64,000 bases of DNA, taken from positions 63,155,561-63,219,560 of the forward strand of contig NC_088775.1 of the NCBI RefSeq assembly GCF_954871325.1. The letters are read 5' to 3'. Source of the DNA: Gordionus sp. m RMFG-2023 (lineage: Eukaryota > Nematomorpha > Gordioida > Chordodea > Parachordodidae). Shown one piece after another: positions 34,991-48,259 of the stretch. Both the position numbers and the translations under genes were made by a program. The notes under the pieces were generated by a model, which saw nothing but the letters and a program-made list of their open reading frames with translations, was not told the DNA's origin and did not search any database. The first letter of the stretch is position 1. The number at the start of each line of letters is the position of its first letter.

Positions 34991-36580
34991 TTAAGTTTTC
35001 TTTCTAGATATAAAATTTTTAAAAATTATTATTATTATTGAGGCATTTGATCAACGTACAAGCTACAAAATGGCGCTACAGCTGATTCAATGTGTGGACG
35101 TTTTTTTATGCATGATCACCAATCTATAGTTATATATATCATTGGCTTGCATATTATCAATAGGATGTGTATGAACTAGTGCTTTAAACTTTACTGCAAA
35201 AAAGAAACACCTTTACTCTCTGAAAAAAGTAACGCGTAATCGTTACTCGTTTCCTTTTAAAGGAACGCGTGTTACTGACTATTCAAAAAATTAACGAGTT
35301 ACTCATTACTTAAAAAATTAATTATTATATCCAAAAAAAATATTTATTTTTTTCTTACAATATATAATATAAATAAAACTATACAAAAAGAATATATAAT
35401 ATGATGTGAAAAAATTATATATATATAATTATAATATATTATATATAAGATAACATCTTCGTGTAACAATTTTTTATTTATTTTTAGCAACAATATTTCG
35501 AAATTTTGATCAGTCAAACAGGAGCGTTTTGTGCTCAACAAACCTTTTGCAGTGCTAAACACAAGTTCAATTGAGGCAAAGGATGGGAGAGTTGTATTTT
35601 TAATAAATAAAAATTTTATTTCGAGGAATTTATTAAAAATATTCAAAGAATTATATTTATTTTGAAAAAAGCTTAATTAATAGATCATCTTCACAAGGAT
35701 CTTCATTCATTTCCTTATCAAATTTTTTTTAATCTTTATCAGAATATATTTTGGTATGTGTATTGGATAAAGGAATTAAGTCTGCTCTTTCTTTATCAGA
35801 ATCTTTTCTCAAACTGGAAATAAGTTCAAGCATTCTTCCTTTGTTGACCTTTAATTGTATCCAGGGCCAATCCAATTCAAATAGCGGGTGAATTATTGCG
35901 TATAGTATATATTCATCTTTATAGATGTGTTTAGTGTTGCGTAATCGGCTAATTTTAGCCGACTAAAAACGGCTTAGCCGAGATTTTAGGTGGAAAAATC
36001 GGCTAAAACCTAATTAGGCTAAGCCTAAAAATCGGCTAAACCTAATTAGGCTAAGCCTAAAAATCGGCTAATCCTAATTAGGCTAAGCCTGAAAATCGGC
36101 TAAGCCTAAAAATTGGCTAAAATAAATTATTCAAAATTCTGCATCGATGCTTAGCATTAATTATTATTTATTTATTTTAGTAAAATAATTTATTTTATTT
36201 ATATTTAATGTAAATATTTTATTATTATCAACAAATAAACATGATAGGATTATATATTTTTTATTTATATTATTATATTTTGAAATGAAAATAAATTTAT
36301 TTATTTGATGTTTTTTTAATAAAAAAAAATAATATGCTGCTATATTGTAAAAATGTAATATTCTTTAAATATAATTTATTAGTGATTTTCACAATCTTCT
36401 TTGTAAATACATCTTTTATTGAGGAATTATATTGTAAATTTTATTAGATAAATAAACAATCTTTTAGGTGAAATCTTTTATCATTTTTTTAAATTATCTA
36501 TTTATTATTAAATGAAGTGGATTTTATGAAACTTTTTTGATGTTATTTTATATGATCTTTTTAAGGATAATATTTTAATG

Positions 36581-37830
36581 TGACAATTGTCATAATCGTT
36601 CTTTTATAAGTTTTTGGAATTTTTTTGAAGAAAGTATGTTAAAATAAGTATTAATAACATGTGTAAATACAAATTTAGTGAAGATGTACCAATGAAAAGT
36701 GACAATTGTCATAATGGTTAATTTTAAAGTTTTTTGAATTTTTTTGACGAAAATTTGTTAAAATAATTATTAATAACATGTGTAAATATAAATTTAGTGA
36801 AGATGTACCATAGAAAAGTGACAATTGTCATAATCGTTATTTTTAAAGTTTTTCGAATTTTTTTGACGAAAATATGTTAAAATAAGAATTAATAACATGT
36901 GTAAATATAAATTTAGTGAAGATGTACCAATGAAAAGTGACAATTGTCATAATAGTTAATTTTAAAGTTTTTTTGAATTTTTTTGACGAAAATTTGTTAA
37001 AATAAGTATTAATAACATGTGTAAATATAAATTTAGTGAAGATGTACCATAGAAAAGTGACAATTGTCATAATCGTTATTTTTAAAGTTTTTCGAATTTT
37101 TTTGACGAAAATATGTTAAAATAAGAATTAATAACATGTGTAAATATAAATTTAGTGAAGATGTACCAATGAAAAGTGACAATTGTCATAATGGTTAATT
37201 TTAAAGTTTTTTGAATTTTTTTGACGAAAATTTGTTAAAATAAGTATTAATAACATGTGTAAATATAAATTTAGTAAAGATGTACCATAGAAAAGTGACA
37301 ATTGTCATAATCGTTATTTTTAAAGTTTTTCGAATTTTTTTGACGAAAATATGTTAAAATAAGAATTAATAACATGTGTAAATATAAATTTAGTGAAGAT
37401 GTACCAATGAAAAGTGACAATTGTCATAATGGTTAATTTTAAAGTTTTTTGAATTTTTTTGACGAAAATTTGTTAAAATAAGTATTAATAACATGTGTAA
37501 ATATAAATTTACTGAAGATGTACCATAGAAAAGTGACAATTGTCATAATCGTTATTTTTAAAGTTTTTTGAATTTTTTTGACGAAAATATGTTAAAATAA
37601 GTATTAATAACATGTGTAAATATAAATTTAGTGAAGATGTACCAATGAAAAGTGACAATTGTCATAATCGCTATTTTTAAAGTTTTTTGAATTTTATTGA
37701 CAAAGATATTTTAAAATAAGTATTGATAACATGTTTAAATAAAAATTTAGTGAAGATGTACTCTAGATAAGCGACAATTGTCATAATCGTTATTTTTAAA
37801 GTTTTTTGATTTTTTTTGACGAAAATAGTT
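36581..37830. repeat. Array of about eleven 119-bp units, alternating in two types
   Basis: Each unit holds GACAATTGTCATAAT, a perfect 10-bp palindrome (GACAATTGTC), plus AATAACATGTGTAAATATAA. Units alternate: those with ACCATAGAAAAG and AATCGTT, and those with ACCAATGAAAAG and AATGGTT. This makes a higher-order period of about 237 bp. Open frames here are repeat artefacts. Confidence 0.88.
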
Positions 37831-38119
37831 AACTTGCATCGATATTGATTTTAAAATAGAAAAAAAAGTTTACCCAAATTTTAAAACAAGATTGTCTGAT
37901 GAAAATTGGTAAAAAAAATAATAATTTCTAACTTAGGATTAGATATTATGATATAAATTTTGCATATTTTCTGACCCGATGAACAAATGTAATAAAATGC
38001 CAATTTGCTCCTGTTTTTGGGGAAGAATCTATTATTACCATATGTGTTTCTATGGCATATACTCAGGCAATTTTAATTTTACAATCTATATTTTTACCCA
38101 TTTACATCAAAGAAATTTT

Positions 38120-39182
38120 AAAAATAACGATTATGACAATTGTCACTTTTCTATAGTACATCTTCACTAAATTTTTATTTAAACATGTTATTATTTCGTC
38201 AACAAAAATCAAAAAAATAAAAAAATAATGATTATGACAATTGTCGCTTATCTAGAGTACATCTTCACTAAATTTATATTTACACATGTTATTAATATTT
38301 ATTTTAACATATTTTCGTCAAAAAATTCAAAAAACTTTAAAAATAACGATTATGACAATTGTCACTTTTCATTGTCTTCACTAAATTTATATTTACACAT
38401 GTTATTAATACTTATTTTAACATATTTTCGTCAAAAAATTCAAAAAACTTTAAAAATAACCATTATGACAATGTCAATTTTCTATGGTACATCTTCACTA
38501 AATTTTATTTAAACATGTTACCAATACTTATTTTAACATATTTTCTTCTAAAAAATTCAAAAAACTTATAAAATAACGATTATGACAATTGTCACTTTTC
38601 TATGGTACATCTTCACTAAATTTATATTTACACATGTTATTAATACTTATTTTAACAAATTTTCTTCAAAAAAATTCCAAAAACTTATAAAATAACGATT
38701 ATGATAATTGTCACTTTTCTATGGTACATCTTCACTAAATTTTTATTTAAACATGTTTTTACTACTTATTTTAACCTATTTTCTTCAAAAAAATTCAAAA
38801 AACGTATAAAATAACGATTATGACAATTGTCACTTTTCTATGGTACATCTTCACTAAATTTATATTTACACACTTATTTTAACCTATTTTCTTCAAAAAA
38901 ATTCAAAAAACGTATAAAATAACGATTATGACAATTGTCACTTTTCTATGGTACATCTTCACTAAATTTTTATTTAAACATGTTATTAATACTTATTTTA
39001 ACATATTGTCGTCAAAAAAAATCAAAAAACTTTAAAAATAGCGATTATGACAATTGTCACTTTTCTTTGGTACATCTTCACTAAATTTATATTTACACAT
39101 GTTATTAATACTTATTTTAACCTATTTTCTTCAAAAAAATTCAAAAAACTTATAAAATAACGATTATGACAATTGTCACATT
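38120..39182. repeat. Inverted partner array, about ten units
   Basis: Same 119-bp unit in the opposite orientation, more irregular than the left array (some units shortened, GACAATGTC in one). The strict two-type alternation of the left side is not clear here. Confidence 0.85.
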
Positions 39183-42100
39183 AAAATATTATCCTTAAAA
39201 AGATCATATAAAATCATCAAAAAAGTTTCATAAAATCCACCTCATTTAATAAAAAATAGATAATTTTAAATGATAAAAAAATTATAAAAGATTTCACCTA
39301 AAAGATTGTTTATTTATCTAATAAAATTTACAATATAATTCCTCAATAAAAGATGTATTTATAAAGAAGATTGTAAAAATCACTAATAAATTATATTAAA
39401 AAGAATATTACAATTTTACAATATAGCAGCATATTATTTTTTTTATTAAAATAACATCAAATAAATAAATTTTTTTTCATTTCAAAATATATTAATATAA
39501 ATAAAAAATATTAAATCATATCATGTTTATTTGTTGATAATAATAAAATATTTACATTAAATATAAATAAAATAAATTATTTTACTAAAATAAATAAATA
39601 ATAATTAATACTAAGCATCGATGCAGAATTTTGACTAATTTAATTTTAGCAGATATATATAGGCTTAGCCGATTTTTAGGCTTAACCTAATTAGGCTAGC
39701 CGATTTTTAGTTTTAGCCGATTTTTAGGCTTACCTAATTAGGCTTAGCCGATTATTAGGCTTAGCCTAATAGGCTTAGCCGATTTTTAGGCTTAGCCTAA
39801 TTAGGCTTAGCCGATTTTTAGGCTTAGCCTTATTAGGCTTAGGCGTAGTTTTTAGCCGATTACGCAACACTAGATGTGTTTGAATCTATTGAAAATGAAA
39901 GATAATCAGAATATAGCTTGTAAGTAATATTTGAACTGTACACCTTTTATCTATGCCTCTCAGGATTTAATTAATAAGTGGTTTACAAAACTTGAAATTA
40001 TTTAAAGCCATTTTTTTAAATTTTAATATTATAATTAGCGTGGGAATGAGATATCACAAATTAAAAGAGCCGTAGCAATCGGTTCCATAACCTATAAAAT
40101 CATATATATGCATATCATATTTCTTAATCAACACTAACCATATAATATTCATCCATGAACGACTTGTCGTTATCTGAAAATCTCTGTAATTCAGATTTAT
40201 CACAAGATTCGTCAAATTTTTGGCAATTCTCTTTAATAAGACTATCTAATCTTTTACGGAATTATAAAAATAGTTCCATCTTGTTATAACTGGTATAATC
40301 AGATATCTTCTCATGTTTTCCTTAAAAATGGATGCACAGTTTGAAGATTACTCATGTTTATTCCACAATCGCTAACACTTAGAAAATGTAATCTTTGAAA
40401 TGGTTTTAAAATGGGTATCGTTACCTGTCTTTTCCATGTCAACACTTGCAATGAGATTTAAAGTGTGAGCTGAACAGGATTGATGCTTAGTTAAGTTTAA
40501 AATACTATCATTAGTATTTTGATTTTAAAATAGATCAAATAATGGCAGAGGAACTATTTTATCATCCGATTCCTCTCCTGTTCATACATATACTCTAATA
40601 AATTTTTAATAAATATATTATAATTTTTTTACTTGAAAGCTATTATATAATTTCTAGCATTGTTGGTAATGCATTTGGTCACTTTATTTTGTATCTTATA
40701 TGTGGTAAAAATTTCAAAGATTATTTTTGCTAGATAATCAAATATGTGTTTTTGGTTTAGCCTTTTACAAGCTAAGCAGGCTGAAGATCTGAGGCCAGTG
40801 TACCGTCATCCATAAATAAGAACTTTTTTAAAAGATAATATAATCTATAAAAAATATATTTTATATAACGATGATAAGCTGACCAAGAATCCACAGACAA
40901 TATTTAGGATACACAATATATCCACTAATTTCTTTGCCACAGTGTCATATGCTGTTAATTTAATACGAGCTAGGCCTAAACATCACATTTTTAGTTGGCT
41001 GTAATTTTTTGATAATATTAATAAATGCAGTACTTTCTAAAATTGAAAATGGTTGCAATTACAAAATTAAACTATTTCATTAACAGCTGATTGTGCTATT
41101 TTTATCTCTAATTTTGATGGATTTTGCATTTCAATGAGTGTGAGTTGATTTCAATTTTTTTTAAAATTATTATTCAAATGTTCATTAATCTCTTCCATTT
41201 TTGAGAAATGTACAGTCTATAATTTTTTAATTAAAATATTATAATTCCTGAATTTTTTTTTAAAATAACTTGTTTTTTTCAATAATTGAAGATTAATCTT
41301 TTAAAAATTTAATTTCATTATTTAATCCCTCACTAAGCTTATTGTCTTGGAAATCATTAAAAATATGATTGCCAAAGATAATTTTTCAATTTCTTATCTT
41401 TTTCAGAATTCCGAATTATCATTTAAAAAGGAATCAGGATAAATATCTAGATTCAGTTCTCTAAAACAATATTGATATTATTTAAACAGTTTTTTAAAAT
41501 CACTATTTTATTTTTTAAATTTATTAACAATTTATAGCAATACCTAGACAATATTGTTTAAACCCAATATAATATTTTGAACCTATACTAATATTTTGTT
41601 AATCTTGGTTTCCAGCCCTATACTATAGTATAGTTTAATTGCTTATATTTTAATTTAATGATTAAGCTTTTCAAAATATTATGAAAGAATACTTCTTTTA
41701 ATGGTTATTTTATAATACCCATGATTTAATATTCTATAATTAAAGTATATTATAATATATTAATTAATCTTTTTACCTTCATATGCTTTTTTAAGTTTAA
41801 ACTGCTGGACATTGAGGTTGAAATATTTGCGAACATAATTTACATTTACAAAGTGTAGACTTTGTACCCTTAATTTTAATGGTTGTAAAATATGTTTCAA
41901 ATTGGGGCCAGGGAAGGGTTAAATCATCTTCATCTGAAGAAGTAATTACTAAGGACCAAATATTCTTCAAATAAATTATAAAATAGAATAATAATATTAT
42001 TATTAACATTTACTTTGAATTTTGATTGAATAATTAGATTAACATTCGACTAAAAATTTAACAACGAGAATTTAAAATAAAAATGAAGAAATGGCGGTTA

Positions 42101-42358
42101 ATATAAACTAAAAACTCGGCTAAAATTATTAAAAAATAAATAAAAGTAATTTTATAGTACAATAAAACATGTGTTTCTTTTTTTAATATTTTTTAAGAAA
42201 AAATTTAAACGAGTAACGTTTTGCGTTACCGTTACTCAAAAAAAAGAAACGCGTTACCGTTACTCGTTACCTCTAGAAGAAGGTAACAAATAATGTTCCT
42301 TTTCTTCAGAAAAGGTAACCACGTTTTTTTGACGTTACTTTACAGCACTAGTATGAAC

Positions 42359-42979
42359 ATATATATAACGGATTAACCCAATCTGTGTGGTATTTGTAAA
42401 AAGAAATAGATCCTTAGATTTTGATTTATTTAATACATATATCAATTAAGGCTTTACACAGTAAATCTTTATCTCATCTTTTTTTAAATAATTTTGGTTG
42501 TTATGGCATATCCAAGAAATATGTAAATCAATTATAAAAATTAAAAAATTATATAAGATATGATATTTATTCTGGTAGATTTAATCAGCTCTTAGTCCAC
42601 ATAATAATATTTTTAAAAATGTGATTTCAATACACCCAGACCCAATTATAAACTTGGAAAGAAATAAATATATATTATTACTTTTTTAAACTTTATGAGT
42701 GTTGTATACAATAAATATTAGCTTGAGGCTTCTTCCATATCATGAATAAAGTTTCTCACGATTTCTGATCTTATATTGGATGTTCTTAGAACTATCTCAC
42801 CCTGCATTTTATTTTTTACAACAATATTAAATTTTTATTAGACTTTCGAGTTTTATTAGTTACTATAAAATAAAAATATAATTTTATAAAAATTGAAATA
42901 AATTACTTCATTTTGTGTCAACTCACTTGACGCATTTTGTTTGAATGATTGAATTAGTTTAATTGCATATAAATATAAA
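42359..42979. other. A+T-rich spacer, nothing recognised
   Basis: Between two hAT elements. No coding, repeat or RNA signal that I can support. Confidence 0.45.
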
Positions 42980-43129
42980 CAGGGGTGGATGGGAGATTAA
43001 AGGCCTGATGGGAAATTTCTAATAGATGATATAAAATGAATACTATAAGAAATTATTAAACGTTTACTATTAAATCGGGTTTGAACATTTGGAAAGAAAA
43101 GAATTTGCTGAAATTATGCTTATGGTTAA

Positions 43130-45890
43130 ATTTTTACCAAGGTTAGCTTAACAATTTTCTCATTATGGTGGACATTTGCGCAGATATTCAAGAATCTCAC
43201 TTAATTTTATTTCTTCTAACCTTTCTACCGACGCCATTTAAAAGACTTCTAAATAATCCTGCCCAATTGTTGCTCGCACTCTATAATTATTTTAATTTGC
43301 TAAAGGTTCGTTCACAATTACTTGTGAAAAGGTGAGTAGATATTCATATATACTATATATAAATTTGCATATGCAGTGCAGATACATATCATATCGGCAT
43401 AACATCTCATATACACATATCAAACATTGCTTGCATTTTATATTGCATATGGTTAAAAAATCTCCATTTTCAAACTTTTTTTCATAGAATCTAGAAATTC
43501 TTCACTTTCGCTTTCTGACGTGTAATCAACTATGAAAAATCAAATTTTTTGTACTCTACTTCAAGCTAATGAGTAAATTGCTATATATTCTAGAGAATGA
43601 AATTAGTTCTACTCGCAGTTCCTCCCTATTTATCTTTGCTAACGAAGAGATTCTTTTAAAAGCCTCTTTAATTATTATACCTTCCCTATTAATTTCAAAA
43701 CTTCTGAGATGGAAATATTGAGCATCAGTTATTAAATGTTGATTTTTCGAAAATCTTTCTATAAAACTAGTTACTATCTGATCAATGATATCACGAAACA
43801 CTTCTATTCTGTAAATTTGAAGAGTCATTTGGACGTTCATCTAAACATTCCTCAAAAAACATCTTCTTTTTACGACTAATTATACGCTGCGGTATTTCAG
43901 TTTCCATGCATATGTCATCAGGTATTATCAAATCGGCCAAATTTATAGATTTTAAAGAAAATTTAGAATCTTCAACCATTTGGCAGTCAAAATGTCTAAG
44001 TTTATTGTAAGTCGTTTTTGCATCAAATTTTTTTAATTATATATATAATGTAAGGCACTTATTGTAGTAGAAGTTAGCGCATTTTTTTCATTAAACATCC
44101 AAAAAAACTGCTTTCTCGCGTGCCCACCTTTTTGTTTCCCCAATTTTTTGAATCTTTTTTAATTTTTTTGAACCATAAGCGGGTTATTCATACTAACATT
44201 CGTTCAAACTTCCATTCTTTTATAAGATTCATTAAAAAAAATGTCGCAGACCTATTTAGTAATCCAAATAGATTTTTCGATTCGAGATTACCACATGTGT
44301 CACAAACACATAAGTTAAGAAGTGTATAGCACCAAATATATACTGGCTGGCACTTCTTGCTTAATTTGAGGTTGCAAGCCAACAAATTCACTTCTCGCGT
44401 TAGCTGTACCATCAAAAGATTCTCCAATTATATTATTTAATTATAGCCCTTGTTTAAAGAAACAAGAACTTAATAAATCAAAAGTCCTTTACTTGAAGAA
44501 TTAGTAGCTTAAACTACTGCAGATAGTTATCTGTAATTTCTCCATTATAAATGTACCGCAACAAACATAGCTTTATCATATATGCATATAGCCTGAGTGC
44601 AGTCCATCTGTTTGCTAAATCTTTTATTTCCCAGTTGTTCCTTAATTCACTTTTTAAGCGTGTATAGAATTGATCAATAACCTTGTCAACGGTCGTAATA
44701 AGGTAATTAAGTAACCTATTCCCTTGGAATATAACTTGCCTAAGGTAATTAAGTAACCTATTCCCTTGGAATATAACTTGCCTGAGAGTTTAAGTTTTTC
44801 CTTCCTATGTTTGCTTCTTTGAATGGCCTTATTTAAATGATCATTCAAGATTGAATCATAATTAAATAGGTGACGTATCAGTTCTAGAAAATTGCCATGA
44901 TTAAATTTATATCTTCAAAACTTAATAAGGTTTCATAACAATCAGAAGCACCATATGGCATATTTTGATGCAATCACTTAACAATTTTAAATATATGTTT
45001 TATTATATATGTATTTTTTGAAATCTGCTTTTCCTAAGTTTATTATTAACTGAATTCTTGTATGCTGTTCTCACTGGATGTCTTAAAAAAGTATTCCATT
45101 GCGTGTATATGAACAGTTGAATTTTTATGAATTTCAACAACAGAATATATGTTTAAAATTGGTGCCCATTTGAAAATAAATTTTCATAAGCAAAAGCTAT
45201 ACAAATTGAGCAGTAAATAGCTTTAATTTCATGATTAATTATAGCAACTGAAAGCCAATTTCGTGGTACTTTATCTTCCATAACTACTCTATAATACAAA
45301 CGCGATGTTCTCAGGTTCACGTATTGGATGGGATATTGTTGTAAAAAGGCAAGTTTTTGTGGAACTGTTGCCTTTGAATTTAAATAAAATAAATTTGAAT
45401 TAATAGATGAGATCTTTTTCTTTAAATTTGCTGCTTCTGTGCTTGAAAAGCCAGATATTCGATTAGAATTCATAGATGTGGGTATTTGTAATGTATATAA
45501 AAATGAAGGTATTTGTAATGTAGATAAAGATGATCCTTTAAAGTTAGGGATAGAAAATGTTAATGGTCATTTTATTAAATTTGTGGTTTGAGTATGAGAA
45601 AAATCAGATGTTATATTAGAACATGAACTAAAACTTATTATGGGTGAAGATATTTATAATAAACATAAAGATGGATGATTTTTTTAGATGTGATTTATGT
45701 GGACTTTCCATGGTAAGAATTTGAATGTCAGGCAACATTGTATTATCACCTTTTTTTGAAGCATAAATGAGTCTGAAGAAGCAAGAAATGAAGATGTTTT
45801 TGATAAGTTTGTAGTTGTTATATTGAAAAGTGACAACTTTGCTGTTTTGGATTTTCACCACCTATCTTAAGTTCTTTACAATATTTATCA
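43130..45890 (-). pseudogene. ZMYM1/DUF4371-type hAT transposase, decayed
   Basis: On the minus strand, 45473-45153 has QYPIQYVNLRTSRLYYRVVM, NWLSVAI and IYCSICIAFAYENLFSNG, the TTF-type zinc finger of this family. 44427-44188 has VYIWCYTLLNLCVCD and KNLFGLLNRSATFF, the region around the conserved His. 43979-43556 matches the PQRIISRKKKMFFEE and IEVFRDIIDQIVTSFIERF region. 43330-43140 ends with FNKLKYYRVRATI-like remains of the dimerisation block. Many stops separate the parts. A local 44-bp duplication (AAGGTAATTAAGTAACCTAT) lies at 44697-44775. Confidence 0.8.
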
Positions 45891-46392
45891 TGAAGTTTTT
45901 CTGCTCCACTTTTGTATCTTCCTTTTTTTACTATATATTGTATGCATGATAATATAAAAAATATAGATTTTAAATTAAAATTTATATTTAATAAGATATC
46001 TATCAAGGTTATTTTTATATTTTTCTTTATATTTAATGATTTATCAGATAAAATGGTGATGTTATGTTTGAATCAAAATATTTTAAGTAAAGATTCCACT
46101 CTAATCCAGAAAAATCTTTAATCACAAACATTGGATTATGTTTGTGTAACAAATATGGCTTATTTTAATTGGGGGGGAGGGGGGAAGGGGGGTTATTATA
46201 AATTTCCTTAATATATTTTTTATATTAAAAATACATCTTATCTTATATAAATCATACATATAAACATATATATTTAATATTAATATAATTATTTTTATGG
46301 GGCTTGGTTTTGCTTGTGTTGTTTTTTATTTTCATTTCGGTCTATATTCAATAAATGTTTATATTATAATAATTCATTTTCTATATATAAAC

Positions 46393-48259
46393 CAGAGACC
46401 TGCAGGCCCGGCCCTAAACCCGGCCCGTATTTTAATACCCGGGCCGGGCCTAAAAAATTTTTTTAAACATATCCGGGCAGGGCCGGGCCTAAAAAATTTT
46501 TTTTAAAATATATCCGGGCCGGGCCTAAGATTGTTAAACACGGGCCGGGCCTTAATATTTTTTATAAAAATTTTTACATTATGAGTTAATGGTTATAAGA
46601 TTATATTATATTATAGTTATGATTAATATAATATTGAGTGATGGTTAACACTACCTAACACCCACAGATCGATCTAATTATTAATTTCCTGCAAATTTAT
46701 TCAAAGTATTAATATATTTTTTTATAATTCATATCTAAATTTTTACAACATATTTTACCAAAACATTCAAATAAAGGAATATCTTAAATAAGCCCCCATA
46801 TTCAAGTATTATTAATATATTTTTTTATAATTTATATCTAAATTTTTAGAATATATTTTACCAAAACAATCATATAAAGGAATATCACTTCTTGAAGTTT
46901 GTAATACCTTTCAAAGCGAAAAAGGAGAAATAAAATTGATTTTACTTAATATAAAGCATTTTTTAATTGAAAAATTTGTTTTACACAAGTATCATTTTAT
47001 TTCACTTTTTCTCTGTCCCAAATTCAAGCAATTACGTATGTTGTCAGGGACAGATCGCAAGATGACGGAAAACTATATAAAAGATTATATTAAATTACAA
47101 GAGGCTCAGGAAGTAAATGAAATACCACCGACCAGTCAAATTACGACTGTTGTTACACAAACTGAATCGTTTTATGACAAATGGGGCGATGGTAATTCTG
47201 GTAATATGTCAATACCCGATGATGAATATTATAATTACATAAATAAAAAATAGATGAAACATTTAAGGTGGATAATTTGTTAGAGTGGTGGGCGGCTCAT
47301 CAAAGCGAATTTCCAATTTTAGCAAAATTGGCAAAACGGGTATTGGCAATTCCTGCTTCAAGTGCAAGCTGTGAGCCGAATTTTTCCACTACTGGGAGAA
47401 TTCTTGAAGAAAGAAGAAGTAATCTTCAACCTGAAAAGGTAATATGCTTCTCTTTCTTCATGATAATTTGTGAATTTTTAATATCTTTCTTGAGTATAGG
47501 GTTTCGTCAATCATGCTGGTTTTTTACTTTGCAAACTGTCAAATATTTATTGCATTTATTATATTTACCTTGAGTCATGAAAGTTTTTAATCCAACATTT
47601 TTCATTATTTTTTTTTACAATATTATATAATACAATTATCTTCTTTTGTTAAAAATTTATATTATAAAATAAATTATATTAATATTGTGCAATTAGATTA
47701 TATTTTCAAAATACTATTTATTATACATGCATTTTTTTAAATAGCAATTTATTTTTATTTTATAAATTAAATAGTAAATTAAATACAATATATTATATTC
47801 TCAAAATATTTTCCATTTTTATAAATTAAATATTAGTTTTATTTTTTTTAAATGCAATATAAAATATAGTATATGCTCAAAATATTATTACCATTTTTAT
47901 GAATATTAGTTTTATTTTTATAAATGCAATATAAAATATAGTATATGCTCAAAATATCCATTTTTATAAATAACAGTTTTATAATTATAAATTCAATATA
48001 ATATTCTCAAAATATTAGCTTCTTACATGTATTTTTTAAATAATAAGCGATAATACTCGCTGAAAAATATGGTAAAATACATCATAGGTGAAATTTTGTA
48101 TATACCAGGTCGAATATAATTTTAAAAAATTCCGAGCCGGGCCTGAAATTTTTAAATCCGGGCCGTGAAAAATATTTTTAAAAAATATGCGGGCCGGGCC
48201 GGGTTTAAAAAATTTAAAACAGGGCCGGGCCGTGTAAATGATACCTCTGCAGGTCTCTG
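46393..48259. mobile_element. hAT element copy 2, internally deleted
   Basis: Ends CAGAGACCTGCAGG and CCTCTGCAGGTCTCTG, with a perfect 8-bp target duplication, ATATAAAC, at 46385-46392 and 48260-48267. It matches 29569-32620 closely along both flanks, but about 1.2 kb is missing: the BED finger and the catalytic core. It is therefore a non-autonomous derivative of that family. Confidence 0.94.
46936..47450 (+). pseudogene. C-terminal remnant of hAT transposase, copy 2
   Basis: Matches the last third of the transposase at 29569-32620: TESFYDKWGDGNSG, then in the next frame WWAAHQSEFPILAKLAKRV and PASSASCEPNFSTTGRILEE. The catalytic-Glu motif reads CEPNFS here and CERNFS in the other copy. The same frame break (after YINKK) is present in both copies. 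Confidence 0.88.

Larger units (their letters stand above)
16905..35104. mobile_element. P-element (THAP9-like), enlarged by later insertions
   Basis: GTCCACACATTG followed by AATCAGCTGTAGCGCC lies near 16908-16940 and inverted near 35062-35104 (inverted repeat of about 40 bp). The plus-strand transposase gene lies between. Insertions inside are MULE B (16992-26349), a hAT element (29569-32620) and the 380-bp repeat (about 34548-34990). Without them the element would be about 5.3 kb, a plausible size. I could not see the expected 8-bp target duplication, so the exact tips are uncertain by about 20 bases. Confidence 0.65.
35932..39872. mobile_element. Foldback hAT-type element with two inverted satellite-like arrays
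   Basis: Ends TAGTGTTGCGTAATCGGCTA and its inverse (GATTACGCAACACTA), with a perfect 8-bp target duplication, GATGTGTT, at 35924-35931 and 39873-39880. Subterminal CGGCTAA/TTAGCCG repeats lie at both ends (about 35950-36120 and 39650-39860). The whole element is a near-palindrome around about 37850-38090. No coding content. Confidence 0.93.
35344..42009 (-). pseudogene. hAT transposase of the 35177 element, split and decayed
   Basis: Transcription runs from 42009 downward. The first part has WPQFETYFTTIKIKGTKS and CKCKLC, a BED finger. At 40520-40330 the minus strand reads HQSCSAHTLNLIASVD; at about 40330-40150 it reads RKRLDSLIKENCQKFDESC after a TRWN-like site. Beyond the foldback insertion, 35920-35700 gives YAIIHPLFELDWPWIQLKV and RMLELISSLRK. 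35646-35344 holds the end, TLPSFASIELVFSTAKGLLS with QNFEILLLKIN, the dimerisation domain, where SIELVFS replaces the usual VERLFS. Many stops and frame changes are present. Confidence 0.82.
35177..42350. mobile_element. hAT element with GTTACTCGTTAC-type ends
   Basis: Ends TAGTGCTTTAAAC (35177) and GTTACTTTACAGCACTA (42350), with a perfect 8-bp target duplication, GTATGAAC, at 35169-35176 and 42351-42358. Both ends carry several GTAACG/CGTTAC repeats. The minus-strand transposase stretches across it and is split by a foldback element (35932-39872). Without that insertion it would be about 3.2 kb. Confidence 0.93.

Noticed and set aside
36843-38571. Several open frames of 63-94 residues (IFTKFIFTHVINTYFN repeats)
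   Set aside because: They are translations of the 119-bp array units on both strands.
35177-42350. Single very large autonomous element of 7.2 kb
   Set aside because: The perfect GATGTGTT duplication at 35924 and 39873 shows that 3.9 kb of it is a separate insertion.
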